Assembly: GCF_018448885.1 (NCBI RefSeq)
Contig: NZ_RCWB01000031.1
Span: 1-64,000 of the forward strand
DNA length: 64,000 nt
Origin: Photorhabdus caribbeanensis
Lineage (GTDB): Bacteria; Pseudomonadota; Gammaproteobacteria; Enterobacterales; Enterobacteriaceae
Direction: 5' to 3'
Below the pieces are notes generated by a model that worked only from the letters and a program-made list of their open reading frames with translations, was not told where the DNA came from and made no database searches. Positions 55,263-63,820 of the stretch are shown piece by piece. The position numbers and the translations under genes were made by a program. The stretch's first letter is position 1. Every line of letters begins with the position of its first letter.

Positions 55263-55581
55263 AAACCAAACAAAATGCACCAAACTGTTTTTTTTAGTCA
55301 AAAACACTAAGAGCGAATAATATTTCGGAGCTAACACTCGAAAAAAGACATTAATTTGAATTTATAATCTAATTAATCAATTACTATTTGATTGAATTCA
55401 GATGAACACACCAATTCTTTACAATAAATTAACGTAAGAATATGAAAAACAGTAAAAAGTAACGAAAAAAAACCATATATTATAAACAGTTAAGCATTGG
55501 CAATTTGTCATTACACAAAATTTGACTTAATCAGTCGTTTTATAGGAACATATTTACAGTTTGGTGCATTCTGTTCGGTTT
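55263..55581. promoter_or_regulatory. Invertible promoter element flanked by 26-bp inverted repeats
   Basis: The left repeat 55263-55288 and the right repeat 55556-55581 are inverted copies sharing 24 of 26 bases; the inner 15 (AATGCACCAAACTGT) are identical. They enclose 267 bp lying between the major pilin gene and the divergent recombinase gene. This matches phase switches such as those of fim, mrp and the Photorhabdus mad locus. A TATAAT on the minus strand (55479-55484) points at the fimbrial operon in the present orientation, but I could not pair it with a clear -35, so ON or OFF is undecided. Confidence 0.9.
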
Positions 55582-55817
55582 CTTTTTATTGTTAAATAAT
55601 TTCCAAATATATAATTGCAAAGCTTACAAGCTGATATTTTCTATTAAAAAATGGCTATCTATAACTATCTAAAAACGATAATTATAGATTTTGGTCAAAA
55701 TCAATAGAGTTACCAGCTAATAATTTTATAAAAGTTCTATTAATTGATATATTCCGGTAGATTAATATTATTTTTCTACCTATAACTATCCGCCCCAATT
55801 GCACAGGAATTATTTTC

Positions 55818-56390
55818 ATGAAGAAACGTAAGTTTTTAACCAGATATGAAATTAATGCGATTTTAGAAAAAGCACGTCAGGGACGTCACGCTGAGCGAGA
55901 TTATTGCATGTTATTGATGTGCTTTATTCATGGTTTTAGAGTGAGCGAGCTATGTAATCTAACGTTATCCGATCTTGATCTTAGCTCAGAAATTATTCAT
56001 GTCAGGCGATTAAAAGGGGGATTATCAACAACCCACCCGCTAATACCAGAAGAAATTAAAGCATTAAATCAATGGCTTAATATTAGAAAGAGTTGGCGAG
56101 AATCAGATACAGAGTGGGTATTTCTATCACAAAAATCAGGGGCTATTTCACGTCAGCAAGTTTATGGTTTATTAAAACGTTATGGCAAGCAAGCATTAGT
56201 TAATATTTCACCTCATCCACACATGTTAAGACATGCTTGTGGTTACGCGCTCGCTGATTTAGGGAGAGATACACGCCTTATTCAAGATTATCTCGGTCAT
56301 CGAAATATATCCCATACCGTTATTTACACCGCAAGCAATGTAAAACGATTCTTCAAGATATGGGAGGCTCCTGTAAAAGGATTCGATTAA
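55818..56390 (+). CDS. FimB/MrpI-like tyrosine recombinase
   Basis: A 190-residue site-specific recombinase with the compact FimB/FimE/MrpI form. Catalytic residues are visible: Arg in HGFRVSELCNL, HxxR in HPHMLRHACGYAL, His in LGHRNISHT and the nucleophile Tyr in VIYTASNVKRF. It is transcribed away from the fimbrial operon and lies next to the invertible element it should flip. GGAAT upstream of the ATG is a weak ribosome site. A terminator follows at 56479. Confidence 0.9.
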   Translation: MKKRKFLTRYEINAILEKARQGRHAERDYCMLLMCFIHGFRVSELCNLTLSDLDLSSEIIHVRRLKGGLSTTHPLIPEEIKALNQWLNIRKSWRESDTEWVFLSQKSGAISRQQVYGLLKRYGKQALVNISPHPHMLRHACGYALADLGRDTRLIQDYLGHRNISHTVIYTASNVKRFFKIWEAPVKGFD

Positions 56391-56478
56391 TTTCAATATT
56401 TTTTATGTAAGACATGTAGCATGAGAAACTATTTCTCTTGGAAACAAAAAAATCATCTCATTATCCAATGGTAAAAAT

Positions 56479-56507
56479 CCTCGTCCATCTATTGATGAGG
56501 GTTTTTT
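56479..56507 (+). terminator. Rho-independent terminator after the recombinase
   Basis: The stem CCTCGTC/GATGAGG (one wobble pair) with an eight-base loop is followed by six T's, ~90 bp after the recombinase stop. Confidence 0.75.
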
Positions 56508-56784
56508 ATACGATATAAATCGTTATTAACCTTATAATATATTACCTATTATTTCTTATAGTTACTTTTAAAATGATTTTTTAGAAATTAATTAATGAAA
56601 AAATCAAATAAAACCATCTATTTAAGGAGAGTTTAAATAATAAATTCCATTATTAGACGAATGGATACTTTCTCAAGAATGAAGAAAATAAAATCACTGG
56701 AAATTATCCCCTATTTTCCAGTGATAGCCTGCTGACTTTTAATATTTCATGGTTGATTTATTCAATTTTTAGGTCATGTTAAAT
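56508..56784. other. Intergenic DNA between recombinase and inclusion-protein array
   Basis: No gene seen. From ~56698 it resembles 58620-58702, so the 3' flank of the first inclusion-protein unit is part of the tandem duplication. Confidence 0.5.
56695..56723 (-). terminator. Terminator of inclusion-protein unit 1
   Basis: The 9-bp stem CACTGGAAA/TTTCCAGTG is followed on the minus strand by a T-rich tail. The equivalent hairpin in the duplicated unit (near 58620-58650) is degenerate. Confidence 0.6.
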
Positions 56785-57381
56785 TTAATCAACTATTTGA
56801 ATATTTGGAGAATGAGAGAGATAGCCAATAAGATTACCAACGTTGTCTTTAACATTCCATCTTTCGAAAATGGATATATACCATGAATATTTGGCTGTAC
56901 CTGGAGTACGTAATTTAGATCCTTGATTGAAAATATTACGAGTTTCCAGCACTACAGGATAGTCTTGGTTAGTCCCTAACGTTGCCTCTTTACTTGGGGC
57001 CGCAACTTGAGATACAGCCGAAGTTAGAGTTGGTGGCGAAACTAGTGATTGGGCGCCGACTCCTTCCATATGATATAGAAATACCTGATCATCAAATTGA
57101 GCTGATAAAGTTGAAGCCCGCCATCTAATGATATCCCCTACTTTACCTTGAATTAAAAGTGTACCTTGAGCATTATTTTTGGGCACATAGATATTATTTT
57201 GAGAGGTAATGTAATAAATGTATTTATCATCCATTACAGTGGGTTTGCTAGGGTCCTTACTAATAGAATTACCGAGATCTTTTGTGATAGCTTTTACATC
57301 AACAATAGCAAGAACATCAATTAGTTGTACACCAATAATTGGCCTTGCATCATCCAACTCTGTATATTCAATATTATTCAT
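56785..57381 (-). CDS. PixA/AidA-family inclusion-body protein (unit 1, second gene)
   Basis: A 198-residue protein of the PixA (AidA) family, named after the methionine-rich inclusion protein of Xenorhabdus. Family features: VQLIDVLAIVDVKAI near the start, DDKYIYYITSQNNIYVPKNNAQG, GDIIRWRASTLSAQF, and TAKYSWYISIFERW followed by IGYLSHSP near the end. No signal peptide. The protein is nearly identical to the one at 58710. It follows its partner gene by 39 bp. Function is unknown; inclusion storage or host-related roles are proposed for relatives. Confidence 0.85.
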   Translation of the reverse strand: MNNIEYTELDDARPIIGVQLIDVLAIVDVKAITKDLGNSISKDPSKPTVMDDKYIYYITSQNNIYVPKNNAQGTLLIQGKVGDIIRWRASTLSAQFDDQVFLYHMEGVGAQSLVSPPTLTSAVSQVAAPSKEATLGTNQDYPVVLETRNIFNQGSKLRTPGTAKYSWYISIFERWNVKDNVGNLIGYLSHSPNIQIVD

Positions 57382-57420
57382 AATACTATTCCTATTCTTA
57401 TATATTAGTTTTATAAGTAT

Positions 57421-58002
57421 TTAATTATCTAGAACTCTAATGAAAGGATCATGACAGACATATCCAATGAGTTGTCTTTTACGATATATTTTCATATACC
57501 AGGTATATTGACCGAACCCCTCTCTCTGAGCTGTTGATTGATGATAATATCGTGTTATTAGTCCACCATGACTTTCGCCATCTCTTTTATATACCACACT
57601 ATTGATATTATTATTATCAGCCTTAGCCAAATAAGGAATAGAAATATCACCATAATCAAGTTTCGGTAATGTTATAAGCGTAACATCATTACCGCTAATC
57701 GCGGTTCCTTTCATATGGCATAAAAGAACTGTATATTCAAATTGCTGTGTCAAAGACATTGGTCTCCATCTAATGTCATCAGCAACATTGACGGTTATCT
57801 CCAACTCTCCTTGAGCATTATTTTTAGGAGCATAAAGATTCCCAGTACTTGTTATATAATAAAAGTAATTGTTAGATACCACTTTCGCAGTTTCTAATGT
57901 TTGTGATTTACTTAAATCATAATGACTAACGATAGCTTCTGCATCGACACAAATCAGAATATCTACAACTTGATAACTAGAACTCTCTATAGCGTCACTC
58001 AT
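57421..58002 (-). CDS. PixA/AidA-family inclusion-body protein (unit 1, first gene)
   Basis: A 193-residue PixA-family protein: VDILICVDAEAIVSHY, FYYITSTGNLYAPKNNAQG, DDIRWRPMSLTQQF, then QYTWYMKIYRKRQLIGYVCHDPF. A strong Shine-Dalgarno (GAAGGAGAA) precedes the ATG. It is closer to the gene at 59346 than to its own operon partner, so each unit holds two diverged types. Upstream is a conserved motif (58071-58102) shared by all three units. Confidence 0.85.
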   Translation of the reverse strand: MSDAIESSSYQVVDILICVDAEAIVSHYDLSKSQTLETAKVVSNNYFYYITSTGNLYAPKNNAQGELEITVNVADDIRWRPMSLTQQFEYTVLLCHMKGTAISGNDVTLITLPKLDYGDISIPYLAKADNNNINSVVYKRDGESHGGLITRYYHQSTAQREGFGQYTWYMKIYRKRQLIGYVCHDPFIRVLDN

Positions 58003-58070
58003 TATCTATTCTCCTTCACAATAAGGTGTTAGATTGTTTAACAATCATCTTTTATATTAATAATTAAGAT

Positions 58071-58102
58071 CAAAAAAACCACTAATATAAATCATAGTTT
58101 TT
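58071..58102 (-). promoter_or_regulatory. Conserved upstream motif of inclusion-protein unit 1
   Basis: AAAAAAACCACTAATATAAA followed by TCATAGTTTTT lies ~70 bp before the first start codon of the unit. The same block precedes unit 2 (59994-60026), and a weaker version (ACTACTGGTATAAATCACAG, 61661-61680) precedes unit 3. It is a shared promoter or regulator site. Confidence 0.5.
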
Positions 58103-58493
58103 AAAATCAAATTACTTGTATTTTTACAATAACTTTTCAACATATAAATGAAATTCATATTAATATTGAATCACAAAATTATTATTTTTAGTATTAAATT
58201 ACCACTTGTAAACATGAGTAATTTAACATTTTCTTTTGCGTTAAAGTTATACTTTCCTGATATTTAACTATGAAATTATTTTTTTCATAATTAACAATAA
58301 AAATACTGAGTGAAAAATAAAACATCGAATAATTAATTCAATTATAAACTTTGAGTTTAATAATAAAATGATGATAAATTTGATATATTTAGTCAGTAAT
58401 ATGGCAGTGAAACTTTTAATTTTCATATTAAATATCATTATGCCTATCCTTGGCATAATGCGTATATTAATTCGGCAAGCTAGAATATTCAAT

Positions 58494-58564
58494 TACACCC
58501 GTCATCTTTCAAGTTGCTTCTTTGTTGGCCGCCGTCACGATCCATCTTGAAATCCATAGGGTAT
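58494..58564. repeat. Truncated ERIC element
   Basis: Only the two ends of an ERIC (CACCCGTCATCTTTCAAGTT at one end, CTTGAAATCCATAGGGTATA at the other) remain, with the ~55-bp GC-rich core deleted, giving ~71 bp. The copy is absent from the equivalent place after unit 2. Confidence 0.75.
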
Positions 58565-58709
58565 ATATCATTTAGTTGAACAATTAGATTACAATTAATC
58601 ATCATAAATAAATTAAAATCGCTAGAAATTATACGTTGCTTTCCAGTGACAGCTTACCAACTTTTAATATTTCATGGTTGATTTATTCAATTTTTAGGTC
58701 ATGTTAAAT

Positions 58710-59306
58710 TTAATCAACCACTTGAATATTTGGAGAATGAGAAAGATAACCAATAAGATTACCAGTGTTGTCTTTAACATTCCATCGTTCGAAAATGGAT
58801 ATATACCATGAATATTTGGCTATACCTGGAGTACGTAATTTAGATCCTTGATTGAAAATATTACGAGTTTCCAGTACTACAGGATAGTCTTGGTTAGTCC
58901 CTAACGTTGCCTCTTTACTTGGAGCCGCAACTTGAGATACAGCAGAAGTTAGAGTTGGAGGCGAAACTAGCGATTGAGCGCCTACCCCTGCCATATGATA
59001 TAAAAATACTTGATCATCAAATTGAGCTGATAACGTCGAGGCCCGCCATCTAACGATATCTCCGACCTTACCTTGAATTAAAAGTGTACCTTGAGCATTA
59101 TTTTTGGGAACATAGATATTATTTTGAGAGGTAATGTAATAAATGTATTTATCATCCATTACCGTTGGTTTACCAGGGTCCTTACTAATAGAATTACCGA
59201 GATCGTTTGTGATAGCTTTTACATCAACAATGGCAAGAACATCAATTAGTTGTACAGCAATAATGGGACTTGTATCATCCAGCTCTGTATTTTCAATATT
59301 ATTCAT
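58710..59306 (-). CDS. PixA/AidA-family inclusion-body protein (unit 2, second gene)
   Basis: A 198-residue protein differing from the one at 56785 by only about ten substitutions, most of them in the first 50 residues (for example NTELDDTSPIIAV versus YTELDDARPIIGV). The spacing to its partner (39 bp) is also the same. This is a recent tandem duplicate with an offset of 1925 bp. The two near-identical copies may raise dosage or be in early divergence. Confidence 0.85.
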   Translation of the reverse strand: MNNIENTELDDTSPIIAVQLIDVLAIVDVKAITNDLGNSISKDPGKPTVMDDKYIYYITSQNNIYVPKNNAQGTLLIQGKVGDIVRWRASTLSAQFDDQVFLYHMAGVGAQSLVSPPTLTSAVSQVAAPSKEATLGTNQDYPVVLETRNIFNQGSKLRTPGIAKYSWYISIFERWNVKDNTGNLIGYLSHSPNIQVVD

Positions 59307-59345
59307 AATACTATTCCTGTTTTTATATATTGGTTTTATAAGTAT

Positions 59346-59927
59346 TTAATTATCTAGAACTGTAATGAAAGGATCATGACCAATATATCCGATAAGTTGT
59401 TTTTTACGATATATTTTCATATACCAGACATACGAACCACGCCCCGCCCTCTGCGCTGTTGATTCATGATAATATCGTGTTATTAGTCCGCCTTGACTTT
59501 CTCCATCTCTTTTATATACCACACTACTGATATTATTATTATCAACTTTAGCCAAATAAGGAATAGAAATATCACCATAATCAAGTTGCGGTAATGTTAT
59601 AAGAGAAACATCGCCACCGTCATCAGCTTGTAGTCTCATACGGCATAAAAGTACTGTATATTCAAATTGCTGCGTCAAAGACATCGGCCTCCATCTAATG
59701 CTATCAGCAACATTAATAATTACCTCCAATTCTCCTTGAGCATTATTTTTAGGAGTATAAAGATTTCCATTGCTTGTTATATAATAAAAATATTTATTAT
59801 GTACTGATTTCGCCGTCCCTAGTGTTTTTGATTTACTCAAATCATAATTACTAAGAATAGCTTCTACATCCACACAAATAAGAATATCTACAGTTTGATA
59901 TTTCGAAATCGCTATAGCGTCGCTCAT
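59346..59927 (-). CDS. PixA/AidA-family inclusion-body protein (unit 2, first gene)
   Basis: A 193-residue partner of the preceding gene, paralogous to 57421 but more diverged than the second-gene pair. Changes concentrate in residues ~100-115 (RMRLQADDGGDVSL versus HMKGTAISGNDVTL). It keeps the family core FYYITSNGNLYTPKNNAQG, SIRWRPMSLTQQF and YVWYMKIYRKKQLIGYIGHDPF. A strong ribosome site (GAAGGAGAATA) is upstream. Confidence 0.85.
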   Translation of the reverse strand: MSDAIAISKYQTVDILICVDVEAILSNYDLSKSKTLGTAKSVHNKYFYYITSNGNLYTPKNNAQGELEVIINVADSIRWRPMSLTQQFEYTVLLCRMRLQADDGGDVSLITLPQLDYGDISIPYLAKVDNNNISSVVYKRDGESQGGLITRYYHESTAQRAGRGSYVWYMKIYRKKQLIGYIGHDPFITVLDN

Positions 59928-60434
59928 ATCTATTCTCCTTCACAATAACGTGTTAGATTGTTTAACAATCACCTATTATATTAATAATTAAGTTCAAAAA
60001 AACCACTGATATAAATCATAGTTTTTAAAAATAAATTATCTTTATATTTGCAACAATTATTTAACATGCAAATAAATTGCATATTAATATTGAAATGAGG
60101 AATTATTATTTTTAGTATTAAATCACCATTTGCAAACATGAGTAATTCAACATCCTCTCTTGAGTTAAAATTATATTTTTGTGATATTTAACTGTAAAAT
60201 TAATTTTTTATTGTTATTTATAAGAAATTAACCAATAAAACATCGAATGATTAATTTAACTATAAATTTTTAGTTTAATAATAAAATGAGAAAAATTTCA
60301 ATATATTTAGCAAATAATATGACAGTGAAAATTTTAATTTTTATATTAAATGAAATTCTGCCTATCCTTGGCGTAACACGTATATTAATTCGACACATTA
60401 AAATACTAAGTTACATTAGCTAGTTAAATTACAA
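59928..60434. other. Intergenic region between inclusion-protein units 2 and 3
   Basis: About 500 bp, homologous to the unit 1 upstream region: palindrome GATTGTTTAACAATC at 59956-59970 and the shared motif at 59994-60026. A plus-strand ORF (~60286-60426, 46 codons, very hydrophobic) corresponds to the one near 58368 but lacks a ribosome site. Confidence 0.5.
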
Positions 60435-61025
60435 TTAATCCTCAGAAATAACGATACTAGTTAATGGCGTATGATAACAATAACCAACCAGCTTATTTGA
60501 GTCATCATAGATAGATATATACCATGCATATTGAGTTATACCTGGCCTACGCAGCGTAGCTTTTTGATAGTAAATATGTCTTTTTTCATAGATAAAATCG
60601 GATAAAGGCGCTTGTGGCAACTCAATAATATCTTCTTTCGGAGGCATTAACGCTTTTTTAAGCTTAGGGACAACAACATTCGTTAATGTATATACCGTCA
60701 TTGGTTGAGAAATGCAATCATTAGCATCCTTTTTTTCTATACGATATAAAAACACCTTATGGTTAAATTGAGCAGATATGCTAGAAGATTGCCACCTAAC
60801 TACATCACCTACCTTACCTGTAACTTTAAGTGAATTTGTAGCGTTTTTCTCGGGAGTATACGCTTGATTCTCAGTGGTAATATAATATAACAAGTTATCA
60901 TCAATTTTAGTCGGCTTTTTATAATCCTGGCTCAGACTGTCAAACTTATTTAAGATAGATTGCACATCAATACAAATTAAAATATCTATACTCTTAGAAA
61001 ATTCAGCATTATCATCAATATTCAT
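60435..61025 (-). CDS. PixA/AidA-family inclusion-body protein (unit 3, second gene)
   Basis: A 196-residue more distant member: SIDILICIDVQSILNKF, LLYYITTENQAYTPEKNA, GDVVRWQSSSISAQF, QYAWYISIYDDSNKLVGYCYHTP. It keeps the DxDxx-type aspartates and the paired WYISIY strand. Gap of 36 bp to its partner, as in the other units. The older divergence shows the two-gene unit predates the recent duplication. Confidence 0.83.
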   Translation of the reverse strand: MNIDDNAEFSKSIDILICIDVQSILNKFDSLSQDYKKPTKIDDNLLYYITTENQAYTPEKNATNSLKVTGKVGDVVRWQSSSISAQFNHKVFLYRIEKKDANDCISQPMTVYTLTNVVVPKLKKALMPPKEDIIELPQAPLSDFIYEKRHIYYQKATLRRPGITQYAWYISIYDDSNKLVGYCYHTPLTSIVISED

Positions 61026-61061
61026 AATGTTGGTCCTATTATCTTATATTAATTTTGTAGT

Positions 61062-61583
61062 TTATAAAACGTGAACAAAAGAGCTATGAGAAATATACCC
61101 AATTAACTCAAGGTTATAATGTATGCTTATTATAAAAGTCAATTTCTCTCTACCCGATTTCTTGCCTTCCGATTCTATATAAGATTGTGTTACAGATTCT
61201 ACTCCATATTTAAACGGTGTACCGGGTAATTGATTATCATCTTGTTCTGGGTAATTGACCCTTGTGACTTCCTGAATATATTTTATCGGCGTTATCGCTT
61301 TATAGCTATTTTCTTTAGTTTTTTGGTATAAATTTACTGAATGTATCAACTGTTGAGTTAAAGATATTACTCTCCATCTGATAGTATCGCCAATACCTAT
61401 TTTTACTATCAATCCACCCGTAGCATTATCTTTAGGTGTATAAGCATTTTCATTATTAGTAATGTAATGAAAATATTTATTATCTACCATTGTAGGGTTG
61501 TCTGGATTTGTTCCCAGTTTATTATAATCATTAATAATACCATCAACATCCACACAAATAAGAATATCTACAGTTTCATTCAT
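61062..61583 (-). CDS. PixA/AidA-family inclusion-body protein (unit 3, first gene)
   Basis: A 173-residue member, ~20 residues shorter than the other first genes, mostly at the N-terminus. Core blocks: VDILICVDVDGIINDY, KYFHYITNNENAYTPKDNA, GDTIRWRVISLTQQL, ISIHYNLELIGYISHSSFVHVL. Upstream is a diverged version of the shared motif. It is the first transcribed gene of the oldest unit. Confidence 0.82.
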   Translation of the reverse strand: MNETVDILICVDVDGIINDYNKLGTNPDNPTMVDNKYFHYITNNENAYTPKDNATGGLIVKIGIGDTIRWRVISLTQQLIHSVNLYQKTKENSYKAITPIKYIQEVTRVNYPEQDDNQLPGTPFKYGVESVTQSYIESEGKKSGREKLTFIISIHYNLELIGYISHSSFVHVL

Positions 61584-62242
61584 TTTTGCACCCCTTCATT
61601 GGATTAAGTTTCACTAAGAGTCCTCTATCATTCTAATAATTAACTACTAAACCTGAAATAACTACTGGTATAAATCACAGTTTAGATAAGAAATTTACTT
61701 ATATATTTATCAGAAATCTTTTTAGATACAGCCAAATCCCACCGATAATTTATTGTTTTAAAAAAAATTCATCTCAAATTAATATCATAACGATATTAGT
61801 TCATAAACAGATTAGTATTCTTTTAAGATATAGCTATTGGTGATATTTAACTTGATCTCAACGAGATTGATCTTATCGATATTTTTATATTAACAAACTC
61901 TACATTATGATATCCCTTATATTCTACTTATGTATAACAGTAAATTATCATTTATTTTACCGACCCAAAAGTTTTACGTCATAATATATTCAGATCTTCA
62001 TTATCAATATTCTGAATTATTCGCATAGCATTTAATAAATATTCATTTATCATACACCTCGCCATATAAAACTGAAGCAAGCTATCTCATTGGAATCAGC
62101 CTAAGAATAACAAGATAACGATAACACCAAACACAACAATATATGTCATTAGCACTTAACTAAGATGTGAACGATTGCAAAAGGGATTTCCTCTTTGAGG
62201 AAATCCCTTATTTTCATTCAATTTTACTCAATGAGTCAATTA
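61584..62242. other. Intergenic region between inclusion-protein array and opgE-like gene
   Basis: About 660 AT-rich bp. It holds the weak unit-3 upstream motif (61661-61680) and the terminator hairpin at 62181-62209. No credible gene. Confidence 0.5.
62181..62209 (-). terminator. Terminator of the opgE-like gene
   Basis: The perfect 12-bp stem AAGGGATTTCCT/AGGAAATCCCTT has a five-base loop and is followed on the minus strand by TTTT. It lies ~35 bp after the stop. Confidence 0.75.
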
Positions 62243-63820
62243 TTAATTGATATTCTTCGACAAGAGTTGTGTATCGGGAAGATCTTCATTTAATTCGTCA
62301 TAATCTTTAACTTCATTTTTAAAGGTGACAATATTATTTTGTCCATTGCATTGACTATTAGACATCATATGACAGTCATCGGGAATATTCTTTTCTCTTA
62401 TTCCAAGCCATTCAGAAAATAGAGTCAGAAAATGCAATCCACTTCTTTGTGCTGTTATCTGCTCACGATAAGAGTAATCACTGCCGGTAATAAAAAACGG
62501 CACCTGAAAACTCTGTTTATTTTCATCATCATGTGTCAAGTTTTCCTGATCGGTTCCTTTATCAACATAAGAAAGCCCATGATCCGCAAAATAAAGCATC
62601 GTCCATTTTAAATGATGATGATTAGCCTCAGACGCAATGTCAGAAAGCAGCTCATCTGTATTAGATATACTTTTGACATAACAAGAAATTTCTTCCGATT
62701 GTAAGAACAGATCATATTTTCCATTCGTTCTGACGCACGCCTGTGGGTGAGATCCCATCAGGTGAATAACAATCAGTTTCTTCTTCTTTTCTGGTATTAA
62801 TGCCTCTTTAACGTAAGGCATCAATTTATCATCAGGCAAATAACGCCGGTCATCAGAATTTCCACTTTTCAGGAAGTGGACGCTATCCGCCTGTTGCCCA
62901 ATCAACGCCACCGGAGAATCAAAAGCACTCTTCATTCCCTGATTAGATATCCAATAGGTATAAAACCCGGCTTTTTTCGCCAATGTTATAACACTATCAT
63001 TCAAATTGATCGCATTCTCACCTTTCAGAGCCAGTGAGTTAGTCAAAGATAACTGTGTCGATGCCGCCGATGAGATGTAATTTGTAAATATCTTACCATT
63101 CGCCTTGTCCAGCCACGGTGTATTGTTATAAGGAAAACCATACGCATTCATAAAGTCCTTTCGAACACTTTCACCAATAACCATGATATAGGTTTCATAT
63201 TTATCCTCTTTTATCACCGGCTGCCAAGAGTCTTTCTGTTTTATTATTTCAGCGAACCTAATTCTTTCTGAATTAACTTCTTTATAGCTCTCAACGACAT
63301 CACTAAAAAATCTCACTTCGGGTAATCCCGAGGCCAATAGATTAAAATCAGGATTGAAACCGGAATTTATATATCCTTTTACCGATGACCAGAAAGCTGA
63401 AAACACAAAAAACAGTGATAAAAATATTATACTCTTTCTCTTCAGCACCACTCTTACCTTAAAAGATAAAATCATTAATATGATCATAGCCGACACTACT
63501 AAATAGGTAAAAATAGGCAGCCCGCTGATAAACTCTAAAGCTTCATTTTTATTCGTGTAAATTAAAGATCCCACTGAATTGATATCGGGAAAACCATAAT
63601 TCAATCCTACAGGAGAATAGATCACACTTATTAATCCAATCATGAATACAAAAATATAATATATATATTTGTTAAAATTAGATAATAATATCAGAATTGA
63701 AAAAGCGCTAAATACATATATAAACTTTAGCTGATATCCAAGGCTTAAATGGGCCAATGAAATAAAACCAAATAAGCATATCAAAGTGAAATTTTCTTGG
63801 ATTTTTTTACTCAACAGCAT
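62243..63820 (-). CDS. opgE: Phosphoethanolamine transferase, OpgE/YbiP type
   Basis: A 525-residue inner-membrane alkaline-phosphatase-superfamily enzyme: five N-terminal membrane segments (residues ~10-145), then a periplasmic catalytic domain. Zn site and nucleophile: VIGESVRKD (E217), STQLSL (T255), GSHPQACVRTNGKYD and FADHGLSY. The whole chain resembles E. coli YbiP (OpgE), which has about the same length and adds phosphoethanolamine to osmoregulated periplasmic glucans. Lipid A modification (EptA-like) is less likely. Starts GTG 63826 and ATG 63820 are both possible behind AAGGA. Confidence 0.83.
   Translation of the reverse strand: MLLSKKIQENFTLICLFGFISLAHLSLGYQLKFIYVFSAFSILILLSNFNKYIYYIFVFMIGLISVIYSPVGLNYGFPDINSVGSLIYTNKNEALEFISGLPIFTYLVVSAMIILMILSFKVRVVLKRKSIIFLSLFFVFSAFWSSVKGYINSGFNPDFNLLASGLPEVRFFSDVVESYKEVNSERIRFAEIIKQKDSWQPVIKEDKYETYIMVIGESVRKDFMNAYGFPYNNTPWLDKANGKIFTNYISSAASTQLSLTNSLALKGENAINLNDSVITLAKKAGFYTYWISNQGMKSAFDSPVALIGQQADSVHFLKSGNSDDRRYLPDDKLMPYVKEALIPEKKKKLIVIHLMGSHPQACVRTNGKYDLFLQSEEISCYVKSISNTDELLSDIASEANHHHLKWTMLYFADHGLSYVDKGTDQENLTHDDENKQSFQVPFFITGSDYSYREQITAQRSGLHFLTLFSEWLGIREKNIPDDCHMMSNSQCNGQNNIVTFKNEVKDYDELNEDLPDTQLLSKNIN

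Larger units (their letters stand above)
58003..58709. other. Intergenic region between inclusion-protein units 1 and 2
   Basis: About 700 bp. It contains the conserved upstream motif (58071-58102), a palindrome GATTGTTTAACAATC (58032-58046), a perfect 9-bp hairpin CATTATGCC/GGCATAATG (58436-58460), and the truncated ERIC element (58494-58564). A plus-strand hydrophobic ORF of uncertain reality runs from 58368. Confidence 0.5.

Noticed and set aside
55818-56390. Prophage or integron integrase
   Set aside because: The compact size, position beside inverted repeats and divergence from a fimbrial operon fit a FimB/MrpI switch recombinase; no att duplication or phage genes are nearby.
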